A DNA stretch of 64,000 nucleotides from contig OX637344.1 of NCBI GenBank assembly GCA_951799405.1, forward strand, positions 17,608,001-17,672,000, written 5' to 3'. Under the pieces are notes generated by a model, which worked only from the letters and a program-made list of their open reading frames with translations, searched no databases and was not told the DNA's origin. The translations under genes were made by a program, and so were the position numbers. This DNA comes from Agapetus fuscipes (Eukaryota; Arthropoda; Insecta; Trichoptera; Glossosomatidae). The first letter of the stretch is position 1; each line of letters starts with the position of its first letter. This document shows, piece after piece, positions 59,401 through 64,000 of this stretch.

Positions 59401-62400
59401 GATGTTATTGGGTAATTATTAATTAATAATGAATTATTAATTGATGATATTAAAACCTGTTTCTGGCCAGGCAGAATAGGTTGGTGAATTGCATCTCTTT
59501 TCACAAATCTATTTATTAAAAAAAAAAAAGTTTCTGGTCCACAGATATTATTAAGTGAATGGTATGTGGTAGGTACTCTCTCACATGTGTCAGGGGTGCG
59601 TTAGGTACTGCCACCACATACTGGGCAGAGATGCGTGTGAAAGCCGACTGGCCTACTTAAATATGAACATTATATAATTATGCTTTGTTGCTTATTTAAC
59701 GAGAGATTTGTATCACTTGTTAAATTCCCGTGAAAAAATCTTGGGCGTGAATATTAACACACTTCCCGCCATGCAATCTAGATGACATTCGTACATCGCT
59801 TTGATATTTGGTACGGACATGCAAACAGAATGAGATATGATGGAAGCTCAAGTAGCAGGGCTGGAAGTCTCATCACCACAGTCACTCTTACCTACCGAAT
59901 ATCAGTAATATTTGTATGAAGACTAATCAGCTGCACATTTGCGGCCATCTTGGATTGACAGGTCTTCATACAAATATTACCGATATTCGGTAGGTAAGAG
60001 TAACCGTGGTGTGCGTGTCTCCTTGAGTTTTGTGGTGATGAAAGTTTTAGGTGCTTAATGGGGTTGGGTCGTTCATTCAAACTTTGTGACCAGCCCACTG
60101 CAAGCGCCGTGTTTGGATGGAGCTGGTCACATCCAGTGATATTATGTTCACATCGGGCTTTTTGTAGAGGGACCGCGGTTGCTATTCTTCACACAGCTAT
60201 CACCGTCCATTGCTGGACATAGGCCTCCCCCATATCTCTCCAGCATAGCTCTTTCAGTTTTCTTTGTGCTACACGGAGTTTTCTTATCGTCGTTTTTGTA
60301 AGAGTTAGTGTTTCCGCTCCATAAGCCAATACTGGCAATACGCATTGGTCGTACATTTTGCGTTTCAAACTTTGTGGAATGTTGCTGTCAAAGAACATTT
60401 TAGAGATTGCCATATGCTGCCCATCCAAGACCTATTCTTCTCTGAAGCTCAGCTGTCTGGTTATCTCGTGATAGTAAGATGTCGTGGCCGAGATATTTGT
60501 ATTCATTGACTTCCTCAATTAATTGAGACGGTGGCTGAGAGCTGTTGTGTGTTCCAGAGCGACAACCCCCTGGACATGAACACGGTGCGGCTGGTGGTTT
60601 ACATGGCAGCCTGCATGCTGCACCTCTTTATCTTCTGCTGGTACGGGGAAATCCTCTACACGAGCGTAAGTGCCACTGAAATTGACTGCTCTTATAATTC
60701 GTATAGTGTTGTTTTTATGTGAATCAATTTTTGTGTCTCAAAAGGCTTCTTTGATCTTGGTTTGCCCTTGAGAAAGCGCCAATTACTCAGTTGCCGTGAG
60801 GTTGGATGGACCTGTTTCACCAATCTCCAATCAATATTTGATTAACATATATTTTGCAACTTAGATTAGATTATTTATTTATTTATTTATTTATAAATTC
60901 ACGACACTTAGTGCCTTTTACAATACATACTAAAAATAGTGTTATAAATACAAGAGTAAGTAAAAAGTATAAAATGAAACAACAAATATATCAGAACTAC
61001 AATTGAAAACTATCCGGGATAAAAAGTAACATAAAACAAAATAATGATTACATAAGTAGGTATTAATACTTTAAAAAAAAATAGAGAGATGAGATAAAAA
61101 AACAAGAGAAAAGACAGTTTATGAATGTATAAATAGTAAGCAGACATTAGAAGTAAGATTAGATTTCAAAACGGTTACTTTTGCGTGTGGAACTTAAATA
61201 ATGTAACGTTAAAACACAACTAATACGTATTATAGGGCCTGTTGCATCAACCTCCAATCAATATTTGCAATATTTCTGGACCTCAGTTGAATGTTTCTCG
61301 GAAGTAGGTAATAATATGATGGAATTTGAACTGGAATTATAATGTACATTAGCTGACTTACGTACATGAAACCAAATTTTTAATTTAATGGGAGAAATCA
61401 CACTTAATTTTTATATTTGTCTGATTGGAGTTTGGTGCAACAGACCCTAAGTAAAATATTTTTACTTTCAACTTCGATTAACTAACTAACTTCTCATTTG
61501 CTTCTGTCATCTATAAAATACTTACCCAATTTCTGGTACACATTTTTTTATTCAAACTCTTGGTCTGTCTAATGATCCCCAAATTGAAAACAATTATTTT
61601 CTAGTGTCCTTACCGCTATAATTAAAACGATTTCTAAGAACCGTCTTAGTTCTTCATTAATTCCTCTGCATGCGAGAAGTCTCTGCTTTATTACTTTTCC
61701 AGGAATCATTCCTTTACTTATCGGTTAATTTAGTATTCAGGCAAAGTCGCCAAAATTGCAGGGGTATGCTCATTTGAGATTCGAGTTTTTATATTGTCAG
61801 TGCACATGCGGCATGTTTAAGCGTGAATTTATACGTGTCTGCTGGTAAAAATCCATATAATGTGAATCCCCAATGTTACACATCTTTGCAACTTAGATTA
61901 GATTAGAATGGATTCAGAAGTGAGAAAGAGCAGCTACCTTTTCATGAGGTCCTCCAGCCGGGCGTTGACTTCCTAACATCTCATTAGCTACGATGTGTGA
62001 GAGTCTTATGGACCGTTATGGGGATATCTATAAACTCTGTATCTAAGTTGCAAAGATATATTAACATTCAAAACTCATATCAAATGTATGCCCACAAACA
62101 GACACGTATAAGTTCGCACTTACAAATGCTGGATGTGTAGGTACCCGAAAATTAAAACCAAACCTTAAATGAATATACACCCTGCAACTTTTGTCCGACC
62201 TTCCCTGAAACAGGGGTGACATTGGGATTGATTTTCGATAAGAAGCCAACGAAACTTTAAGAACACTGAAATTCTATAATTAACTGTTTGTCTAAATATC
62301 CGGCTATTTAATTTATTTTAAGTAATTTTATGAACAGGCAGTTTGTCAAAGGAAAGTTGACAAAAGAAAACACCAAGTTCTCATAGTTTTGATTGAGACG

Positions 62401-63982
62401 GCAAAGGGATGGATGTGAGTCGTTTTAGGAGTTGCGCTTGTTGTGAAAAGAGTATAAGTGAGGATATTTGATGCGTATACGTATTATTTGAGCACACTTC
62501 AGAGATTGGTGTACTTGTTGTTGTAGAGCCAAGCATTCGCCGACAGCATCTACACAGGGAGCTGGTACACGCTGAGGAGCAGGCAGCAGGAGGACATCCT
62601 GATGCTGATGCAGGGAGCCAGTGTGCCCATCTACATCTCTGTGGGGGAGTACTGGATGCTCAGGCTCGACACCTTCACCAGCGTGAGTATAGCAACGAGA
62701 GCGTGCATTTGCAGTTGCTGGTCCTCTGGCCTGGAACCACCTGCCACATCATGTGAGAGAGCTAGAGGACCAAGGAAAGTTCCGGAATGTACTGAAGACA
62801 AGCAAATTTCTGGCATCGTTTGCACCAGCGCCCTTGGAGTGACTACATCACGAAACGGCGCTATAAAGAAATCATCAACTCATCATCATCATCATCAGCA
62901 ATAACACATCACCAACTAAGTAAATGTTTGAATAAGAGTTTTAAGCTTACACGGCCGGCTGATGATGCTGGAGAAATGTTTTCCGGGATCTGTTGCCGTG
63001 GCCTGTGGCAGCTGGAGCTTCCGAACGTTTCACAGTTTTCATCAAGATCATCTTCATCATCACACTATACGCTGAAGAAGCGCATCGTAGACATGGGTGA
63101 AACGTCCGGAAGCTTCATCTCCCATAGACCACGGTAACAGATCCCGGAAAACATCTCTAATTTTTAAGCCAGTATAAGGTCGGATTTCCCATATTAATAG
63201 CCGGTTTTGAGTTCGACCAATCTAATGAATAAGGCTTTTAGGGGTTGTGTATTGCCATTGTGAAGATTAATTTTAAATTTGATAAAGCAATTTTTTGTTA
63301 ACTTTCATTGTCCGGTCGATAGCTCAGCTGGTAGAGTGCTTGCATTCCATGCCTTGAGCTCGAGTCCGATTCCTGTCGAGGGTATCAGAAATGATTTTCC
63401 GTTACGGTGTTTATATCAAACCCCAAAATAAAATACCGGCAAGGTTTACTCAGCCTTCACAAGAAATAAGTACCAGCTCTCTCGGGAGCTGGGAAACTCA
63501 CTTACCAATAAGGTGATTGTTGTGTCATCAAGATTTGATTTGTCATCGAACGCAAATGCAACCAAGCTACACATAATATAGTGTAACTTTTTTCCGCGTT
63601 ATCCCCGAAGGGGTCGCATGTGGCGAGTTGAACCTATTTATTTTCACAGGTAAGGGGGTCCGCCTTACGCCACCACTTTAGTTGAAGTGGGAGTTTCCAA
63701 GCTCCCGAGAGAGCTGGTACTCATTTCTTGTGAAGGCTGAGTAAACCTTGCCGGTATTTTATTTTGGGGCTTGAAATAAACACCGAAACGGGAAATCATT
63801 TCTGACACCCTCAGTGGGATTCGAACCCGAGCTCACGGCGTGGAATGCAAGCACTCTACCAACTGAGCTAGCGACCGGACATTTAGGTTGAAATAATCCA
63901 TAAAGTTTGAAGTTTACTCCTCTTTCAGGTGGTGAAGAGCGCCTACTCGTACTGCGCCGTGTTGTCGACCATGCAAGAATAA
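34739..63982 (+). CDS. Insect odorant receptor (7tm_6), five exons, complete
   Basis: Exons 34739-35487, 37296-37395, 60558-60665, 62527-62682 and 63929-63982 give 388 aa, the usual length for insect odorant receptors. Phases 2, 0, 0, 0 include the conserved C-terminal intron positions of the family. Hydrophobic segments lie near residues 43-61, 73-93, 133-153, 186-210, 258-282, 296-315 and 350-375. The C terminus has the family pattern: a Tyr/Trp-rich TM7 (YWMLRLDTFTS) and then VVKSAYSYCAVLSTMQE. Such receptors form ligand-gated cation channels with Orco in sensory neuron dendrites (family knowledge). The start is the first ATG of a tandem ATGATG. The ligand cannot be told. Intron 2 is 23 kb and almost entirely repeats. 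Confidence 0.9.
35575..36745. mobile_element. Large foldback element in odorant receptor intron 1
   Basis: The ends are inverted: AATCCACACGCTTGCC at 35580 and GGCAAGCGTGTGGAT at 36722. The 12-bp wording AAGCGTGTGGAT recurs at about 36568, 36646 and 36725, with variants at 36085 and 36220. GC-richer than its surroundings. No transposase ORF. Confidence 0.6.
37002..37243. mobile_element. GGGCCTGTTGCACCAA MITE, complete, TTA target
   Basis: Ends GGGCCTGTTGCGCCAAAC and GGTTGGTGCAACAGGCCC, with TTA duplicated at 36999-37001 and 37244-37246. It ends 52 bp before odorant receptor exon 2. Confidence 0.85.
37296..37395 (+). CDS. Odorant receptor exon 2
   Basis: TTTGTTCCAG/GAACTG to ATGGGG/GTGAGT; encodes NCHSMRQLFGTVLFLQIFVS and the rest of TM5. 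Confidence 0.88.
37745..37975. mobile_element. Palindromic element with a CTGAAGA hairpin in each arm
   Basis: Arms of about 95 bp share ATTCTCGACGTTTTG/CGAAACGTCGAGAAT and CTCTTATAACGGTTC. The right arm holds CTGAAGAC-GTTAGC-TACGTT-GCTATC-GAAAC. The left arm is its inverse with a changed GAAA. Confidence 0.7.
37985..38150 (-). mobile_element. SINE-C copy, 3' truncated
   Basis: Reverse copy from CACAAGCAAACGCGTATAAG to TTTCTACAGCATTACG. Confidence 0.6.
38775..39800. repeat. 35-bp minisatellite
   Basis: 19 regular units start at 39041 and every 35 bp to 39671 (CACTTACAAGGATAACTTCC, then AAGGATCTCGCGGAC). Irregular older units flank on both sides. Open frames on both strands are by-products of a period not divisible by 3 and of low complexity. 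Confidence 0.9.
40140..40275. repeat. Old repeat with TGACGTCA core
   Basis: GTTGTGACGTCATATGGC, then GGTTGCCAAGGACCCTAC; the wording matches 4440-4540 and 9240-9330. Confidence 0.4.
40283..40556 (-). mobile_element. SINE-C copy with open 75-codon frame
   Basis: Tail TCTAATCTAATCTAATCTAA at 40294. The frame reads MRLTTHAVKKFHFANVTPVT to KLRLD-type end. Confidence 0.75.
40630..40890 (-). pseudogene. RTE-like LINE C-terminal fragment
   Basis: Frame reads ERLTKKVHAARIDGCRGRGR, PRKVWMDQIPEI and MKEVCKDRKKWRL. Confidence 0.7.
41268..41590 (-). pseudogene. Two LINE C-terminal fragments in tandem
   Basis: 41268-41365 is the sister of the RTE fragment at 5968. 41366-41590 is the (CAT)n-tailed CR1-like unit in reverse, extending a little further 5' than the copies at 28996 and 62698. 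Confidence 0.6.
41591..41960. other. Unassigned part of odorant receptor intron 2
   Basis: Probably the upstream part of the same LINE (reverse) up to about 41720; nothing clear beyond. Confidence 0.3.
41965..42240 (-). mobile_element. SINE-A copy
   Basis: Reverse copy; body with TTTCTTGTGAAGGCTGAG and the B box region GGGATTCGAACTCGAGCTC at the right end. The head is truncated. Confidence 0.7.
42250..42790. other. Unassigned part of odorant receptor intron 2
   Basis: No repeat or gene recognised. Confidence 0.3.
42800..43065 (-). pseudogene. RTE-like LINE fragment
   Basis: CAGGCTTCACTTCCATACAT and CTGCCTCCATTTCTTCCTAC match the better copy at 57505-58075. Confidence 0.5.
43073..43385 (+). 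mobile_element. SINE-B copy, full length
   Basis: tRNA-like head CCGCAGTCTAGTGGTTAACA and GGCTCGAATCCCGG, complete body, tail GCGCTCACCAAATAAATCAT and (ATT)n. No 5S head here, so a tRNA-only form also exists. Confidence 0.8.
43388..43980 (-). mobile_element. Solo LTR, family 1, split by a hAT MITE
   Basis: GACAATCACTGTTTATTGGT, CCAGAGGGGTCTTTCCCGCA and ACCAGAACGTCATTCC are the reverse of the LTR at 24.1 kb. Confidence 0.55.
43516..43844. mobile_element. hAT-type MITE with 8-bp target duplication
   Basis: Inverted ends CAGTGGTTCCCAAACTTT and CAGTGATTCCCAAACTAT, inner CGCGTACCAC repeats, and CTCTAGAT duplicated exactly at 43508-43515 and 43845-43852. Confidence 0.9.
44080..44295 (+). pseudogene. 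CR1-like LINE end, decayed
   Basis: Contains CGCCCTTGGAGTGACATTGA, GAAACGGCGCTGATAAAGAA and a (CAT)n tail. Confidence 0.5.
44296..45100. other. Mostly unassigned part of odorant receptor intron 2
   Basis: A decayed SINE-C scrap in reverse at about 44300-44410; nothing else clear. Confidence 0.35.
45103..45338. mobile_element. GGGCCTGTTGCACCAA MITE
   Basis: Left end GGGCCTGTTGCACCAACC; the right end is decayed to TTTGATGCAAC. Confidence 0.7.
45376..45615 (+). mobile_element. SINE-C copy
   Basis: TTCCTTGATTTATAGGTTGG to CAACTTAGATTATAGATTAT. Confidence 0.65.
45718..45910 (+). mobile_element. SINE-C copy, 5' truncated
   Basis: TTCACTTTGCCAATGTCACC to CTACTTACGAGTAGATTATA. The 100 bp between this and the previous copy repeat after it (CATCTCTGAGATCTCACGCG), so the pair may be a segmental duplication. 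Confidence 0.6.
46275..46742 (-). mobile_element. Composite SINE, tRNA head to SINE-A tail
   Basis: In reverse: tRNA-like B head (GGATTCGAACCC complement at 46683), SINE-B body, GTAAAAAGGTCGATAGCTCA junction, SINE-A head and tail (TATATGTGTAGC). It shows the whole dimeric form in one piece. Confidence 0.75.
46744..46905. mobile_element. Foldback MITE, CTTACCTACCGAATATCGG family
   Basis: Long arms with CTTACCTACCGAATATCGG at both ends. The loop (CCAAGATGGCCGC) lies in the opposite direction to the other copies. It abuts the composite SINE. Confidence 0.8.
47195..47450 (-). pseudogene. RTE-like LINE fragment, decayed
   Basis: Parallel to 40630-40890: ATCCAGAGTCATAACC, TCTTCCTCTACCACGGCATC, ACTTTCTTCGTCAGTCTTTC. 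Confidence 0.55.
47635..47860 (+). mobile_element. Repeat with hairpin/ACGTCGG motif
   Basis: GCCTTGAAAATGTTTCTCTC, CGTGGAAAC and GAGACGTCGGAAG, ending GGTCCAACCCGAAA as at 31.7 kb. An inverted ACGTTTCGTTCC near 47670 forms a partial palindrome. Confidence 0.4.
47990..48245 (-). mobile_element. SINE-C copy next to an array of its own head
   Basis: Reverse copy ending CCAACCTATAAGTCAAGGAA; the 26-bp array starts exactly here. Confidence 0.7.
48233..48832. repeat. 26-bp minisatellite derived from the SINE-C head
   Basis: Units of AAGGAATTCTTACCAACCTA plus TAAGTC repeat at 48233-48540 and 48741-48832. AT-rich sequence (48541-48740) lies between and ends in (AAAAT)n, probably a retroposed insert. 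Each unit has a GAATTC. Confidence 0.85.
48835..50040. other. Unassigned part of odorant receptor intron 2
   Basis: 1.2 kb, AT-rich, with no gene or repeat I can support. Confidence 0.35.
50042..50490 (+). mobile_element. 5S rRNA/tRNA chimeric SINE with LINE-D tail, full length
   Basis: 5S head from CAACGACGTTACCATGTTGA to GTCGTTGGCATC (about 120 bp), tRNA-like unit (B box decayed to GAATTCGGATCCC), body, then the LINE-D tail CATAGACCCCTAGAGTC and poly-A at 50476. The best complete copy. Confidence 0.85.
50555..50700 (-). mobile_element. Repeat with hairpin/TTCGGCAG motif
   Basis: Reverse reading gives CTTGAGGATG, hairpin CTTTCTGCTCGAGAAAG and TGAAACTTCGGCAG. Confidence 0.4.
50760..51614. 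other. Mostly unassigned part of odorant receptor intron 2
   Basis: A copy of the TGACGTCA-type old repeat lies near 51060-51170; the rest shows nothing clear. Confidence 0.35.
51615..52240 (+). mobile_element. SINE-A copy split by a solo LTR
   Basis: Head GTCGATAGCTCAGTTGATAG at 51623, interrupted at about 51670; the body resumes at 52045 and ends GTGTGCAGCTTAGTTGTG. Confidence 0.7.
51673..52019 (+). mobile_element. Solo LTR, family 2
   Basis: TGTTACGAAC at the start, GTCGTAGCA at the end (imperfect inverted TG...CA ends), and TATATATAGGGACTGC as a promoter candidate. No internal coding region. GTTCAT near both sides may be the target duplication. Confidence 0.65.
52285..53255. repeat. 47-bp minisatellite
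   Basis: About 20 units of GCATGTGAGATTTTCCCTTG, CGAGATAGCACCCTTGA and GAGATTTCAC. Left units differ (CATCCATGTGAG, CCTTGTGGGATAAC) and seem to form a longer mixed pattern. Open frames here are repeat artefacts. Confidence 0.9.
54355..54605 (+). mobile_element. SINE-C copy
   Basis: TTCCTTGACTTATAGGATGG to GCAAGTTAGATTATAGATTA. A 3' piece in reverse also lies at 53655-53740. Confidence 0.65.
54697..55672. mobile_element. Palindromic element with CGCTTTCCACTGCGAGCGG ends
   Basis: Ends ATGCCCGCTTTCCACTGCGA and its inverse. It contains an internal direct duplication of about 185 bp (from TGTGACAGCTCGTTGCAGCC at 54935 and 55119) and a doubled GGTGGAAGCACTTCTATGAA. Confidence 0.65.
55932..56735. 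repeat. 29-bp minisatellite, 27 identical units
   Basis: CTGTTTTTATTCGACCAAGG plus GCAACCTCG repeats every 29 bp from 55932 to 56715 with no differences that I can see. Single degenerate units remain at about 56748, 57048 and 57330. Confidence 0.95.
56806..56968. mobile_element. Palindromic element carrying a CTGAAGA hairpin
   Basis: Inverted ends ATTTCTGATTAAAAC and TTGTTTTATTTTCACACACG on both sides. The centre has CTGAAGAT, hairpin GACC-ATATA-GGTC, and GAAAACG at 56869-56897. Confidence 0.7.
57080..57312 (-). mobile_element. SINE-C copy
   Basis: Reverse copy; GTCTATAATCTAGGATAG to CAACCTATAAGTCAAGGAAT. Confidence 0.65.
57505..58075 (-). pseudogene. RTE-like LINE C-terminal region
   Basis: Frames 57716-57516 (RGKGRPRKVWSDQIEEIVKE) and 57952-57713 (RVRNEWVKKECNLKEVLKVK, MRWFGHVERMNDDRLT) form the conserved end of an RTE-type protein, broken once between them. 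Confidence 0.8.
58080..58650. other. Mostly unassigned part of odorant receptor intron 2
   Basis: A decayed CR1-like (CAT)n unit in reverse at 58240-58320; nothing else clear. Confidence 0.35.
58654..58896. mobile_element. MITE with another MITE at its centre
   Basis: Outer arms GACATTTTAGTCGTCCGTTG and GAGCCCACACTTTGACAAA on both sides. The centre (58716-58838) is a foldback MITE of the CTTACCTACCGAAT family, missing its right outer arm. Confidence 0.75.
58915..59175 (-). mobile_element. SINE-C copy
   Basis: TCTAATCTAATCTAATCTAA tail at 58913, then the full reverse body to CAACCTATAAGTCAAGGAAC. Confidence 0.7.
59180..59850. other. Unassigned part of odorant receptor intron 2
   Basis: AT-rich; no gene or clear repeat. 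Confidence 0.3.
59857..60022. mobile_element. Foldback MITE, CTTACCTACCGAATATCGG family, full
   Basis: Nearly perfect arms of about 70 bp from GGGCTGGAAGTCTCATCACC on the left to the inverse ending near 60020, with the GCCATCTTGGATTGACAGG loop. Confidence 0.85.
60175..60440 (-). pseudogene. RTE-like LINE end with internal deletion
   Basis: Frame reads MYDQCVLPVLAYGAETLTLT, TTIRKLRVAQRK and then jumps to MGEAYVQQWT. The segment that carries LKWQWAGH in the 32.1-kb copy is missing. Confidence 0.75.
60558..60665 (+). CDS. Odorant receptor exon 3
   Basis: GTGTGTTCCAG/AGC to AGC/GTAAGT, phase 0 both sides; SDNPLDMNTVRLVVYMAACM and CWYGEILYTS (TM6). Confidence 0.88.
60868..61200 (-). mobile_element. 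LINE 3' end with (AATA)n tail
   Basis: TTATTTATTTATTTATTTAT and GTGCCTTTTACAATACATAC, the reverse of the tail type at 3000-3467. Confidence 0.5.
61235..61447. mobile_element. GGGCCTGTTGCACCAA MITE
   Basis: GGGCCTGTTGCATCAACC and GAGTTTGGTGCAACAGACCC. Confidence 0.75.
61735..61910 (+). mobile_element. SINE-C copy, 5' truncated
   Basis: Body from CAGGCAAAGTCGCC to GCAACTTAGATTAGATTAGA. Confidence 0.6.
62040..62228 (-). mobile_element. SINE-C copy, 5' truncated
   Basis: ATCTAAGTTGCAAAGATATA to CAGGGGTGACATTGGG. Confidence 0.6.
62527..62682 (+). CDS. Odorant receptor exon 4
   Basis: TTGTTGTAG/AGC to AGC/GTGAGT; SQAFADSIYTGSWYTLRSRQ to the TM7 start. Confidence 0.9.
62698..62905 (+). mobile_element. 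Short CR1-like unit beside the exon 4 donor
   Basis: Starts AGAGCGTGCATTTGCAGTTG only about 15 nt after the donor GT and ends in CATCATCATC. AGCAA occurs on both sides, a probable target duplication. Confidence 0.75.
62985..63150 (+). mobile_element. Repeat with CTGAAGA...GAAACGTCCGG motif
   Basis: CTGAAGAA, hairpin GCGCAT-CGTAGAC-ATGGGT and GAAACGTCCGG at about 63072-63110. TCCGGGATCTGTTGCCGTGG and its inverse near 63125-63150 make it palindromic. Confidence 0.5.
63310..63545 (+). mobile_element. SINE-A copy, left arm of an inverted pair
   Basis: GGTCGATAGCTCAGCTGGTA head and body; 3' end replaced. Confidence 0.7.
63550..63885 (-). mobile_element. SINE-A copy, right arm of an inverted pair
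   Basis: Full reverse copy from CTACACATAATATAGTGTAA to GAGCTAGCGACCGGAC. It ends 44 bp before the last odorant receptor exon. Confidence 0.75.
63929..63982 (+). CDS. Odorant receptor exon 5 (last)
   Basis: TCCTCTTTCAG/GTGGTG; encodes VVKSAYSYCAVLSTMQE and TAA, the family C terminus. Confidence 0.9.
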   Translation: MVKSAYSYCAVLSTMQE

Positions 63983-64000
63983 AATAACGCACGATTCATA

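Overview
The window is a piece of an insect nuclear genome. The clearest sign is an insect-only seven-transmembrane odorant receptor (7tm_6 family) with consensus introns, next to metazoan genes for ZNF277, a BEN-domain protein and F-box/leucine-rich-repeat proteins. The sequence is AT-rich, genes are split by long repeat-filled introns, and no bacterial-type operon structure is present. I could not settle the insect order.

Five host genes were assembled by hand from exons whose splice phases all agree. From left to right: (1) a small F-box gene on the minus strand (350-4728, 5 exons, about 192 aa); (2) a ZNF277 orthologue on the plus strand (5141-7691, 2 exons, 452 aa), head to head with the F-box gene across a 412-bp gap; (3) a leucine-rich-repeat gene on the minus strand (8767-10804, 2 exons, about 491 aa), convergent with ZNF277; (4) a BEN-domain gene on the minus strand (12656-25804, 7 exons, 542 aa); (5) an odorant receptor on the plus strand (34739-63982, 5 exons, 388 aa) with a 23-kb second intron. 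The genes look like unrelated neighbours; no shared pathway is implied.

Most of the remainder is mobile or repetitive DNA: a chimeric SINE with a 5S rRNA head joined to a tRNA-like unit; a second tRNA-like SINE; about 25 copies of a 230-270-bp repeat with a (TTAGA)n tail that keeps a 75-codon ORF in its better copies; RTE/CR1/jockey-type LINE fragments; solo LTRs; hAT and TTA-target MITEs with clear target duplications; foldback elements; and five minisatellite blocks.

The most unusual observation is in the BEN gene. The 88/89-bp minisatellite at 16531-17328 is a tandem amplification of the 3' end of coding exon 5 plus its 5' splice site, organised as three 266-bp trimers. It places nine spare GTGAGC donor sites in the intron just downstream of the real exon. 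The F-box gene shows a smaller event of the same kind (three copies of an 83-bp exon/intron junction). Other leads are the 5S/tRNA composite SINE with interchangeable 3' tails, hairpin cores of CTGAAGA...GAAAC form that resemble a hammerhead catalytic core, and an inverted SINE pair next to the last receptor exon.
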